From Shimazuella soli (GTDB lineage: Bacteria; Bacillota; Bacilli; Thermoactinomycetales; Thermoactinomycetaceae), in the NCBI RefSeq assembly GCF_022511585.1, contig NZ_JAKWBN010000009.1, forward strand, positions 1 to 64,000: 64,000 nt of DNA. Direction: 5' to 3'. The notes under the pieces are model-generated. The model was not told where the DNA came from. It made no database searches and saw only the letters and a list, made by a program, of their open reading frames with translations. Position numbers and translations under genes: made by a program. Positions 42,106 to 51,076 of the stretch are shown here, in pieces (the first letter of the stretch is position 1; each line of letters begins with the position of its first letter).

Positions 42106-43335
42106 ATGTCTAATATAAGGATAGAAATGTTTCCAGCCTCTTATGGTGATTCCTTTCTTGTTAGTTTAGGTAATAAAATTAAGACTCATATACTAATAGA
42201 TGGTGGGTTAAAAGCTACATACAATTGTTTTTTAAAAACAAAATTGGAGGAAATCAGCAGATTAGGTGAAAAAATATCATTATTAATAGTAACACATATA
42301 GACCGGGATCATATTGAAGGTATCTTAGAATTAGTTCACGATAATAATAAGAGCGAAGATCCGAAGATCATACCGATCGATGAAATTTGGTTTAACAGTT
42401 ATAGACATTTGCAGTTCTCCAAAGAAAAAGCTAAAGAAATCAATTTTGAGGAAAAAGAAATATTAAAAGATATTATAACAAGAGGTAGAGGATATTTAAG
42501 AAAGAATGAAACCAATCCCAATAGACCTATAAGTGCTAAACAAGGATCAACATTGGCTAGTTTAATTTATAAAGGAGGATATAATTGGAATAACTCCTTC
42601 CATGGGCAAGCGGTTAGTGTTAACAATAATAAAAATGTAAATATTACACCAGAAATCAAAATTCATATCCTTTCTCCTAATACGGAAAAACTCAATAAGT
42701 TAGCAAGATTATGGGTAAGAGAACTTAATCGAAAAAAATACAACTTCACACTTAGCGACAATGAAATTTTTGATGACGCTTTTGAGTTCTTTATGTTAGA
42801 GCAAGCTGTTACGAATATTGAGGCAAATAAAGAGGTTTCTTCTCGCAACAGAAAAGAAATATTAGATATCAAAAATTTAGCTAATGAGTCAATGCAAGGT
42901 GATTTATCAATTACTAATGGTTCCTCTATTTCAATAATTATTGAATACAAAGATAAACAACTATTATTTTTAGGAGATGCCCATCCTGATATTATAACTA
43001 CTAATATACAAGAAAAAATACGAGAAGGTTTATCTCCTTTTTTTGAACTAATCAAAATAAGTCATCATGGTAGTAAAAAAAATACAAGTAAGGATTTACT
43101 TGAGTTAATTGATGCACCGATTTACTTGATTTCTACAGACGGTAAAAAACATAATCATCCTGATTTAACAGCTTTGGCTAGAATAGTTAATAGAGAAAAT
43201 GGTCCTATAAGGAATCTATATTTTAATTATCCAACCGAAGGATCAACTTACATGAACAATGAGATAATTAAGAGTGATTTAAATTTTAATGTATTTATTT
43301 CATCTGGAGTTCAATCTACGATTATTGAGGTATAA
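42106..43335 (+). CDS. metallo-beta-lactamase-fold hydrolase, ABC-3C-like component
   Basis: A 409-aa protein, ATG 42106. The MBL core runs from IEMFPASYGDSFLVS and THILIDGG to the metal motif THIDRDHIEG (His64, Asp66, Asp68, His69), with LLFLGDAHPD and ISHHGSKKNTSKDL near the C-terminus. It is closest to ComEC-like MBL domains and may act on nucleic acid or nucleotides. It is the first gene of a compact four-gene operon with a trypsin-like protease, a middle component and an SMC-like ATPase, matching the described ABC-three-component (ABC-3C) conflict systems in which variable effectors pair with an ATPase. Here it would be an effector. Confidence 0.82.
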   Translation: MSNIRIEMFPASYGDSFLVSLGNKIKTHILIDGGLKATYNCFLKTKLEEISRLGEKISLLIVTHIDRDHIEGILELVHDNNKSEDPKIIPIDEIWFNSYRHLQFSKEKAKEINFEEKEILKDIITRGRGYLRKNETNPNRPISAKQGSTLASLIYKGGYNWNNSFHGQAVSVNNNKNVNITPEIKIHILSPNTEKLNKLARLWVRELNRKKYNFTLSDNEIFDDAFEFFMLEQAVTNIEANKEVSSRNRKEILDIKNLANESMQGDLSITNGSSISIIIEYKDKQLLFLGDAHPDIITTNIQEKIREGLSPFFELIKISHHGSKKNTSKDLLELIDAPIYLISTDGKKHNHPDLTALARIVNRENGPIRNLYFNYPTEGSTYMNNEIIKSDLNFNVFISSGVQSTIIEV

Positions 43336-43347
43336 GGGGAAGAAAAA

Positions 43348-44418
43348 ATGCAGGAAAACATCTTTAGTGCAGTTTCAAGATTAATTTGTGGGGATGACGA
43401 AGAAAAAGCGACTGCTTTTCTAATTTCACCTAATAGGGCAGTTACAGCTACTCATGCTATTACAAATGCACTAGAGGGTGAAGATATAATATTGGAGTTT
43501 TTAAACATTTCTAATACATTAATTACTAAAAAAGCAAAACCAATTGCTATAAGTGAGGATCTTAATAATTCTCCAATTACTGTATTGGAACTTGAAGAGA
43601 GCATTGATTTAGATTATTACCTAGAGTTCTCTGATTATGAGTTAAATGGAAGCGATATTTGTAATACCTATGGGTATCCTGTTACAACATGGGCAGTTGG
43701 TTCTGCTTTTGAAATATCGGTGACAAGGCGAATAAAAGATAACATGACTAAAGCATATGATTGGGACTTAGATTTAGATCATCATTCCAAAATCGAAGAA
43801 TTCGAGGGATTGTCAGGATCACCATTGATTTTTAATAATAAGGTTGTTGGAGTAATACTTGCTGAATCGAAAGAAAATGGTAAGGCTATATCACTTGGTG
43901 CTATTAGTACACCGAATATTAAAGGTGTTTTGGATGAGTTGGAAATCTCTATAGCGTCGGATGATGATGATGATTTATTTGATAACATGGATCTGTTAAG
44001 TGACCTTAATTATGATAACTCTATTTTTATTGCTAAACTTGAATCGGCAGGAATCATGGAACATGAAATATGCCAAAGAGATTTTTACTCTGCTGAAATA
44101 GTAAAAAAGAAAATTGAAAGTAAGAATATGAAAGTTCAACTGAATAGATTTAAAATGTTGAGGAGGGATTTACACTCTGTTTGGTGGACACAATATCTGG
44201 AGCACCAAGAAGAGGTAAATGGTTATAGACTCTTAACAAAGGTTTATACAAGAGTAGAAGATCTAAGTGAAAGTACTCTTAAAAGTGATGATTTAATTTC
44301 ATTGATAGCTAAAAAGGGAATGTTGCATCAATTGGCAGATGAATGTCGAATTGGGTGGATTAAAGATTATAAAATCAAACTTCGAGAATATTTAGATATA
44401 AAGGAGAATAAAAGGTGA
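43348..44418 (+). CDS. trypsin-like serine protease with C-terminal ABC-3C-type domain
   Basis: A 356-aa protein, ATG 43348 behind AAGGGGAAGAAAA. Residues about 5-190 are a trypsin fold: ATHAIT with His36, and GLSGSPLIF with Ser156 in the GxSGxP box. The expected Asp around residue 76 (DIAVL-type strand) reads SPITVL here, so the triad is incomplete or displaced. Residues about 215-356 form a separate, mostly helical domain probably docking to the middle component. It overlaps the next gene by 4 bp. It is a likely second effector, cleaving a host or phage protein when the ATPase is triggered. Confidence 0.78.
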   Translation: MQENIFSAVSRLICGDDEEKATAFLISPNRAVTATHAITNALEGEDIILEFLNISNTLITKKAKPIAISEDLNNSPITVLELEESIDLDYYLEFSDYELNGSDICNTYGYPVTTWAVGSAFEISVTRRIKDNMTKAYDWDLDLDHHSKIEEFEGLSGSPLIFNNKVVGVILAESKENGKAISLGAISTPNIKGVLDELEISIASDDDDDLFDNMDLLSDLNYDNSIFIAKLESAGIMEHEICQRDFYSAEIVKKKIESKNMKVQLNRFKMLRRDLHSVWWTQYLEHQEEVNGYRLLTKVYTRVEDLSESTLKSDDLISLIAKKGMLHQLADECRIGWIKDYKIKLREYLDIKENKR

Positions 44419-44900
44419 ATCTTCATAGTTTGGATCAGTCCGCTCAAATAAGATTAGATGCAATGCGGATTTTAATTTTGGTATCTGCATTCTTAAATAA
44501 AAAATCATTCATATTAGATCTAGATAAAATAATGTTATATGATTTTTATCTGAAATTTCCAAACGTAATGATTCCAGAGAGTGAATATATAAAAGTATCT
44601 AATCTAGATTTTGACGGATATTACTCCTATTACCATTGGAAACCAGATAGAGGACATTATCAAATATGTTTGGGGTTTTTGGTTGGGAAAAAACTCATAA
44701 TTAAGACTATAAAGAGAAATGTTTTTTCCTATTCAGTTAGTCACAGAGGTGAAAGTATAGTTAATGAACTTAATTCAAAATATGCTATGAAATTGGTTAG
44801 ATTAGCGGATTATATTAGTAAAAAGATTTCTTTATTAAGCGAAGCAAAAGTAGAAGCCAATATTAATTTATGTATAGAACAATTGAAGATGACTAGATAA
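44415..44900 (+). CDS. ABC-3C middle component
   Basis: A 161-aa protein, GTG 44415 overlapping the protease stop. Winged-helix-like: LDAMRILILVSAFLNKKSFI, DLDKIMLYDFYLKFPNVMI and a C-terminal FSYSVSHRGESIVNELNSKY. Small HTH-like middle components that bridge effector and ATPase are the defining third part of ABC-3C systems. The assignment rests on size, order and helical pattern. Confidence 0.72.
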   Translation: MNLHSLDQSAQIRLDAMRILILVSAFLNKKSFILDLDKIMLYDFYLKFPNVMIPESEYIKVSNLDFDGYYSYYHWKPDRGHYQICLGFLVGKKLIIKTIKRNVFSYSVSHRGESIVNELNSKYAMKLVRLADYISKKISLLSEAKVEANINLCIEQLKMTR

Positions 44901-44916
44901 AAGGATGAGGTATTAC

Positions 44917-46827
44917 ATGAGTAAAAGATTAAAATTAGAAAAGTTAGTGTTAAAAGGATATAGGAAGGATTATAAAGTTGAATTTAAATCTGGCCTTAAT
45001 TTTATATCTGGACCGACATCAACTGGTAAATCTTCAATTGCAGAGATGATTGATTATGCTCTAGGCGATAAAGACCACAAAAAATATATAGAGATAAGGG
45101 AAAGCTGTAAAGATGTGCAATTAGACTTTTCAATCAGTAAGAGTAAATATAGGATTGTAAGACCATTATTTGATTTTCAAAAACCAGTAAAGTTATTTAG
45201 ATGGAATGATAAGGCTCAAAATTATAATGATGACTACGAATTATTAGACATAAAAAATTCTGTAAACCAGTCTCTGTCATCATTCTTGTTAGAAGAACTT
45301 GGCCTTCCTAAAAATTTGAAAATATTCAATCAAAAGTTTAGTTTTAGGGATCTATTTAAATACAGTTATATCAGTCAAACTGTAATTGATAGTGAGGATT
45401 TGTTAAAAGAAAAACAGTACGGCCCTAGCCTTAAGAGGAGACCTACAATAGAAATTATTTTTAATATTTATGATCAATTACTTGATGAACTTAAAACTAA
45501 TGCAAAAGCAAAGAGCGAAGAGATTAATGTACTTGAAAATAGACGGGATGGTGTAGATGATTTTCTTAAGGGATTGGATATGGTAGAAAGGAGTTTTTTT
45601 GAAGAAAGAAAATTGGAAATGGAGATAGAGCTGAAAGAAAAAACAAAAAAATTAACAGAATTAAAGGGGAAAGGGAAGTTAAATAACAGTCAATCCCTGG
45701 AATTAGAGCATAAAATTATTGAGAGTAAAGAATTTATTGTCTTAAAGGAAACAAAAATCAGAGAACAACTCGACTATTTAGATAAATTATTTCTATTAAG
45801 AAATCAATACGATAGCGAGATAGATCAAATAGAATTTATTATAGATAGTGACAAAAATCTTAAAAAATTTGAATTTGAAGTGTGTCCCTCATGTCTACAC
45901 GAATTAAATAAAATCAATAATAAAGAAAATGAATGTACTCTATGTGGCACTACTTTAGATAATTTAAATGAATTAGAAATTAAAGCTTACAAAAGTGAGT
46001 TAAAAAAGATAAAGAGGAAAAACAATAGTTTATCTCAGTTTATTACTGACCAAGAGACTAATTTGTCTAATTTAAAAAGAGAGAAACAAATTAAGATTGG
46101 AGAATTACAAAAACTAGAATTTGAATTGGATCATTTAAGAAAAGAATATGTTAGTCCTTTTATTGAGCAAATTGAAAGGTTTAATTTTGAGATAGGAAGT
46201 TTGAAAAATAAAATCAATGAAATAGAAAATAGTTTACTAGTGATTAACAACTTCTATAAGCTAAATGAGAAGATTAGATATGAAAAAGGGATATTTCAGA
46301 CCATTAAAGATGAAATTAAGTCGTTGGAAGCTAATGCGAATAGTAAAGAAGATGTAATTAAAGATTTATCAGAAAAATATTCTTATATTTTGTCTGAATT
46401 TTCATTCCCTAAGCTTGCTGATGCTTTTTTGGATGACAAGTATTTACCATTTGCAAGAGGGGTTAAATACGATCAACTAGGAAGCCTAGGTGCAGTTACA
46501 ATGGTAACAATGGCCTACTTTTTATCCATCTTAATTAAAGGAATCGAGGAAAATAATCATCATCCAGGATTACTAATTATTGATTCACCTAGGAAAAATT
46601 TAGGTTCTGATTCTAAAGGAGACGATGAGTTTAAAGATGAAGCTATATTCAATTCAATCATCACTTATTTTATACATATTCACAAAATTTACGGTGACGA
46701 ACTACAGTTGATTGTTATTAATAATGGACATCCTGAATTTCTTGATGATACTTTCATTGCCAAAAAATTTGATGGGGATGGCACCAAAGACCTACCATAT
46801 GGGTTGATTGATGACATGGAACAATGA
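44917..46827 (+). CDS. SMC/Rad50-like ABC ATPase of ABC-3C system
   Basis: A 636-aa protein, ATG 44917 behind GATGAGGTATTAC. Walker A is GPTSTGKSS (residues 32-40). Long coiled coils flank a zinc hook (CPSCLHEL and CTLCG, about residues 325-345). The C-terminal lobe has GSLGAVTMVTMAYFLSIL in the signature region, Walker B LLIIDSPRKNLG and a closing H-loop-like VINNGHPEFL. Rad50/SMC-type ATPases of this size act as sensors of DNA ends or invading DNA in conflict systems. It is the last gene of the operon. Confidence 0.85.
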   Translation: MSKRLKLEKLVLKGYRKDYKVEFKSGLNFISGPTSTGKSSIAEMIDYALGDKDHKKYIEIRESCKDVQLDFSISKSKYRIVRPLFDFQKPVKLFRWNDKAQNYNDDYELLDIKNSVNQSLSSFLLEELGLPKNLKIFNQKFSFRDLFKYSYISQTVIDSEDLLKEKQYGPSLKRRPTIEIIFNIYDQLLDELKTNAKAKSEEINVLENRRDGVDDFLKGLDMVERSFFEERKLEMEIELKEKTKKLTELKGKGKLNNSQSLELEHKIIESKEFIVLKETKIREQLDYLDKLFLLRNQYDSEIDQIEFIIDSDKNLKKFEFEVCPSCLHELNKINNKENECTLCGTTLDNLNELEIKAYKSELKKIKRKNNSLSQFITDQETNLSNLKREKQIKIGELQKLEFELDHLRKEYVSPFIEQIERFNFEIGSLKNKINEIENSLLVINNFYKLNEKIRYEKGIFQTIKDEIKSLEANANSKEDVIKDLSEKYSYILSEFSFPKLADAFLDDKYLPFARGVKYDQLGSLGAVTMVTMAYFLSILIKGIEENNHHPGLLIIDSPRKNLGSDSKGDDEFKDEAIFNSIITYFIHIHKIYGDELQLIVINNGHPEFLDDTFIAKKFDGDGTKDLPYGLIDDMEQ

Positions 46828-46927
46828 GTGATAACTAATCTGAAAAAATTTACAATACCCATTTTATTGAGTGTGATAAATAGGGTGTTTAACAGAATTA
46901 TAAATTCGATTTGATCAAGGTGAGACT

Positions 46928-47335
46928 ATGATTACTAAAAGACAAGCCGAATTAATACCTAGTGTTAGTTCTCAAAAAGCTAGAGACAAACACAAAACCA
47001 ATATAGAACGTTGGAAGATGTATGCGCGTAGAATGCAAAAGAATCCATTTATGAAAAAATATATCGTCAGAGAAGGCAACAATAAGTGTTCTTGGTGTGA
47101 AGGATATTTAAATAAATACGTCTTACACCACACTGATTATGACCATCTTTGTTTTTATGAAGTGTGCATTGAATTTCCGAATCCAACCGAAAAAAGACCT
47201 AATCGAAGAGTTAAGGTGCCAGATTGTGAAACCTGTTTTTACACTAATCGAACAGCTTTTCAAGAATGTGCTAAGAGAGTAAAACCAGTTCATGTTTTTT
47301 GTAACAAAGAAATCTATGATCATTCACCTTTATAA
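46928..47335 (+). CDS. HNH-like zinc nuclease-domain protein
   Basis: A 135-aa protein, ATG 46928 behind AAGGTGAGACT. KCSWCEGYLNKYVLHHTDYD resembles an HNH beta-beta-alpha motif with a Cys pair; VPDCETCFYTNRTAFQEC and VHVFCNKE provide further zinc ligands. The N-terminal 45 residues are basic and helical. It looks like a small HNH homing-type or restriction-type nuclease. It lies 100 bp after the ABC-3C-like operon and may be an extra effector or an independent mobile gene. Confidence 0.7.
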   Translation: MITKRQAELIPSVSSQKARDKHKTNIERWKMYARRMQKNPFMKKYIVREGNNKCSWCEGYLNKYVLHHTDYDHLCFYEVCIEFPNPTEKRPNRRVKVPDCETCFYTNRTAFQECAKRVKPVHVFCNKEIYDHSPL

Positions 47336-47727
47336 TATTTAAAAAATATGTTTGTTTATATGTAGTGCTTTATTTTCAATTGAATAGATAAGACAGCGAT
47401 TTTAATCATTAACCAAAATGTTTAAAAGTAATTATGATTGCATTTTGTTAAAACATTGCCTGATCATAAGTTGGTAACATTCTTGGTAACGCACTTATGT
47501 AAAGAAGAATAAACGAAAGAAGATTAGAGGATCGACAACCCCCTAATCTATGCGGATAAATGAACCAAATGACATACGGATAAACCATAAGAAACAACTG
47601 TAATCAATATGGAAGTATAATCGACACTCACTAAACGAGAGCCAATTTTCCTTGATATATAAGGGGTTTTGGCTTTTCGTTTTTGTTTAAAACCTCGGTT
47701 GGTAACATTTTGGTAACCTTTATTGTA
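47336..47727. other. non-coding region left of the ghost prophage
   Basis: No gene. It contains a hairpin (AGATTAGAGG 47521 pairing with CCCCTAATCT ending about 47551) and a direct repeat, TTGGTAACATT with a second TTGGTAAC 2-3 bp later, at 47471-47490 and 47699-47717. An attL core may lie here, but I found no matching attR right of 48566. Confidence 0.4.
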
Positions 47728-47993
47728 CTAAAGTATTTTACCTTTCTTATCGATGGAAGAATTCTCGATTTGAATAGAGTTTTCAAAATTATCTGCCAAT
47801 CTTTTTTGCATGTTTGGCAATACATGGCTGTAAGTATTCAAGGTGATACCTACTTCTGCATGACCAAATCTTTCAGACACAACTTTGGATTTTCTCCAAG
47901 TTGAAGCAACAGAGTTGCATGGGTGTGTCTTAACCCATGGAATTTTATTTTGGGTAAGTTATATTTGGAGATAACATACTTTAGATACCGGTT
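47728..47993 (-). pseudogene. tyrosine recombinase (phage integrase), 3' fragment with frameshift
   Basis: Minus-strand translation gives INRYLKYVISKYNLPKIKFH, GLRHTHATLLLQLGENPK, then after a frame change VVSERFGHAEVGITLNTYSH and VLPNMQKRLADNFENSI. These are the catalytic boxes of tyrosine recombinases: the box II arginine (HGLRHTH), the GH motif and the nucleophile Tyr in NTYSH. The frame breaks at CCAAAGTTG near 47870, where one more A would restore it. The 5' half is missing: at about 47993 the sequence switches to lysin DNA. Orientation fits an integrase reading towards attL. Confidence 0.85.
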
Positions 47994-47994
47994 T

Positions 47995-48566
47995 ATGCTG
48001 CGGCTCATGCTTCTTTATTGGAGAGGGGAAATTCCCGAACGGCAAGCTGGCACTTTACCTGTGATGATCACCAGATCATTCAACATATACCAGAGAATGA
48101 GGTAAGCTGGCGCGCGGGTGATGGGCGTAACGGAACAGGAAATAGGCAAAGTTTGAGCCTAGAGATTTGTGTGAATCAAGATGGGAATTATGAAAAAGCC
48201 AAGGAAAATGCCATCTGGCTGATTCAATATTTGATGAGGAAACATAACATTTCAATTGAACGAGTAGTGCCCCACAAAATATGGAGTGGAAAGGATTGCC
48301 CCCATAAACTATTGCCGCATTGGAATGAATTTATCAATAAGATAAAAGGAAGTCCCACACCGGCAAAAATTGTAGATGATATGTATGACCTTTCATATCT
48401 CAAAGATTATAAATTTATAGGACTTCGTAGCACAAAACAACCTCAAGAAATAAATGATAAAATCATCTGGGCTATGGAAGCAAGCGCTTGTGTATTACTT
48501 ACTAAGCGTGGCTATGATCTCAGACTATTACAAAAGGTTTTAAATAGGATATACTCGAGTGAATAA
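47995..48566 (+). pseudogene. N-acetylmuramoyl-L-alanine amidase, 5'-truncated
   Basis: From 47995 to about 48340 this DNA is nearly identical to 22547-22890 of the intact lysin. Most of the first 40 codons, including the zinc-binding HETAN segment, are gone, so the enzyme cannot be active. An ATG at 48018 allows a 182-aa remnant (MERGNSRTASWHF onward). After the amidase domain the C-terminus differs: a SPTPAKIVDD linker and an unrelated ~65-aa helical tail ending NRIYSSE replace the peptidoglycan-binding domain. It is joined directly to the reversed integrase fragment. Confidence 0.85.
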
Positions 48567-48576
48567 AAGAATAGAA

Positions 48577-48605
48577 GGGGAATCTTATATGGATTTCCCC
48601 TTTCC
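48577..48605 (+). terminator. terminator after the lysin remnant
   Basis: GGGGAA (48577-48582), loop, TTCCCC (48595-48600), then TTTCC. Short stem, 10 bp after the stop. Confidence 0.55.
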
Positions 48606-48687
48606 TGCTATAATAGTTATTTGTACCTATCAATTTTAATTTCGCTAATAAAAAATGGATTGTCCATTCACGAAAGGTTTGATCTTG

Positions 48688-49311
48688 TTGGATACCACCA
48701 TTTATATAGTAAGGCATGGACAAACAGAATGGAATTTAGAAGGACGTTTACAAGGAAGACTAGACTCTCCGTTGACAGATGCTGGTGTAGAGCAGGCTAA
48801 ACAATTAGCACAACGCTTGCAGAATATCTCCTTTCATTCCATTTATTCTAGTTCAAGTAACCGTGCATTTTCTACTGCACTTCACTTGAAAAAAGATCGA
48901 GAAATAGAAGTGAACAAATCAGATCACCTTATGGAGATGGATTTTGCAACTTGGGAAGGGAGAAAGTGGAGTGAAATTCAAGACTTATTCCCTGAAGAAT
49001 TACTTCTCATGAATGAACACCCAGAACGTTTTGAAGCAAAGGAAACAAAAGGAGAAACTTTTTATGATATCCAGAGAAGATTAGCATCATTTATTGATAA
49101 AATTTTAAAGCAACATGCTGGACAGAATATTTTACTTGTATCTCATTCCATCACGATTAAGGTGCTGATTAACTATCTTCGAGGAGGAAATTTAAAGTAT
49201 TTATGGGATGGACCAGATATTCATTGGGCAAGTTTGTATGAAGTTTGTTTTACAGAAGATAAAACGAAAATATTTTTTGAAGAAGAGGAAATCCTCCCTT
49301 TGTCACATTAA
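48688..49311 (+). CDS. histidine phosphatase family protein
   Basis: About 207 aa. TTG 48688 (DTTIYIVRHGQTEWNLEG) is preferred; a frame from ATG 48655 adds 11 atypical residues. VRHGQTEWN holds the phospho-accepting His; LLVSHSITIKVLINY holds the second His; TWEGRKWSEIQ is the GpmB/CobC-like E segment. It dephosphorylates a small phosphoester. It is an ordinary gene that marks the host side of the ghost prophage. Confidence 0.85.
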   Translation: MDTTIYIVRHGQTEWNLEGRLQGRLDSPLTDAGVEQAKQLAQRLQNISFHSIYSSSSNRAFSTALHLKKDREIEVNKSDHLMEMDFATWEGRKWSEIQDLFPEELLLMNEHPERFEAKETKGETFYDIQRRLASFIDKILKQHAGQNILLVSHSITIKVLINYLRGGNLKYLWDGPDIHWASLYEVCFTEDKTKIFFEEEEILPLSH

Positions 49312-49320
49312 ATTATTGCA

Positions 49321-49357
49321 TGACCTGATCATAAATAAGTGGTTAAGGTCATTTTTT
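49321..49357 (+). terminator. terminator of the histidine phosphatase gene
   Basis: TGACCT (49321-49326) pairs with AGGTCA (49346-49351), followed by TTTTTT. Confidence 0.65.
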
Positions 49358-49380
49358 ATGAGTATGTTTGTAGAATGGTT

Positions 49381-50743
49381 TTAATAGGCAGTGAAAGATG
49401 GACCTGCTACTTCGTAGATCTTTAATTCGTTACTTTCTTCTATTTTTTTGTGAACTTCAAAAAATTCAAGATTCATTTGGTTGAATTTCTTTTGATCCCC
49501 AATTTGGGTATAGCATAATAGTAGTTGGTATAATGCATCGTGCTGCAACACAGGAAGGTTTCTATTTTTAGCTAATTCATTTGCCTTTTCAAGGTGTTCA
49601 ATAGCCTCATGAAATTTATTTTGTTTCTTCATAATTACTCCATATACCACCATTAGTTTTATCAATCGTCTTATATCCACCTTGTGCTTCTCTGCAATAT
49701 TTTTTGCTATAGATAAATGATATTCTGCTTTTTCCATTCTTCTTGCTTCGCTTTCAATGCTCCTAAGTAGACATGTGCATCTACAAATCGACGTGGGTAT
49801 TTTAAATCTTCGAATAAAGCAACTGTATTGAAGCAGGTTTCTGCTTTGTTATCATTCCCTAATTCAAAATAAATAGTACCTAATACAATGAGTAATCCGA
49901 AAATTCTATTTCTATCTTTATCTTTTCTGGCTACAGAAATTCCTTCTTTTGCACATTCAATTGCTTCCTTGTATTTTTTAGCAGTTTTTAATAGTTGAGA
50001 TTTGAATTTATAAAGATTAAGTCTTACTTTAATTGGTTCAATCTCATGAATATGATTCCAAACATTATTGATTAACTCAAGGGCAAGTTCACGTTGACCA
50101 AGAGCAATCAGATAGAGAATTTTGTTTACGATTAATAAGTATTTCAATTCTTTTTTTGAAGTGCTTTCATTAAAAGATTCCAAACCCTTATTAGCATATT
50201 TCAATGCATTTTCAATGTCTTCTTCATAGTAATAACAAGTACTTAAGGTATTAAAACATGCAGGTAAAATATCTGGTTGAATATAGTTATTTTTCTCATA
50301 CAGATCGATCACATTAAAAAAACCTCCTTTGCTGCTTTAAAATTATCTTTTTCATAGAAGTATTTCCCCAATATATATTTTGTAAGACATGCAAGTGGAT
50401 GGAAATCAACAATTTGGATTTCATAAAGAATTGATTTTGCTTCTTCTGAATTCTTTTCCTCAAGGAGTATCTGAGCTAACTCTAACTGAAATTGCAAATC
50501 ACTAATTTCATTTTCTATTTCTTTAGTCTTTGTTAGTACATCTTCCTTCGATAATCCCAAAGAAGTTAAGTATTGTGTGAGTGTTTTTAAATTGATATTA
50601 CCATTACGATTTTCAAGGTTTGATACTGTACCTCGTGAGAGTTTATGACGAACATCATCGATAATTTTTCGAGAATCTATCCTTGTTTTTTTTGCAAGGT
50701 AAGTAATTAATTCAAAATCCAAAATTTCAAGGATATCTTCCAA
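49381..50743 (-). pseudogene. XRE-TPR regulator broken by two one-base frameshifts
   Basis: Three overlapping minus frames (50743-50309, 50312-49707, 49737-49381) together encode an XRE-TPR regulator of about 454 aa, close to the 464 aa of the intact one at 27241. The N-terminus has the HTH (LSRGTVSNLENRNGNINLKT); the rest is TPR (ALKYANKGLESFNE, AIECAKEGISVARKDK). One extra T in a T7 run near 50316-50322 gives VFFNVIDLYE and one extra A in an A5 run near 49729-49733 gives WKKAEYHL, restoring one frame. It stands upstream of and divergent from the isocyanide cluster and was probably its regulator. The C-terminal tail is EVAGPSFTAY. Confidence 0.85.
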
Positions 50744-51076
50744 AGTGATTCACCTCATACAGGATGTGATGTTTTATCTGCATGAAATTATTTTTCTCTT
50801 TTAATGTGAAAAGTCCTTTGTGAAATATCCATTTTCAATTTAGAAAATGAAATTAAGTATAATATGATCAAAAATTTTTGGAAGAATATGATATCAATCC
50901 AGATATGAGATTTTATTTCAATCTCATAATTAAATTTCACAAATTATGGAAATGATAGTTTTCTTATTTTAAAATAAGAGTATCCATTGAACAGTCTTGC
51001 ATAGACTTCTACATGTTCACTTTATCGAAACTATTAAATTAGAAGAAGGCTTATTTTTTAGAAGAGAGGTGAAACA
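50744..51076. promoter_or_regulatory. divergent promoter region of the isocyanide cluster
   Basis: About 330 bp, AT-rich. An inverted repeat CATTTTC-AATTTA-GAAAATG (50830-50849) is a candidate operator, close to a TATAAT (50858-50863). No well-placed -35 accompanies it, so promoter strength may depend on an activator such as the neighbouring XRE-TPR protein. No gene seen. Confidence 0.45.

Noticed and set aside
47338-48660. attL/attR pair flanking the ghost prophage
   Set aside because: A TTGGTAACATT direct repeat is present on the left only; no matching sequence was found right of 48566.
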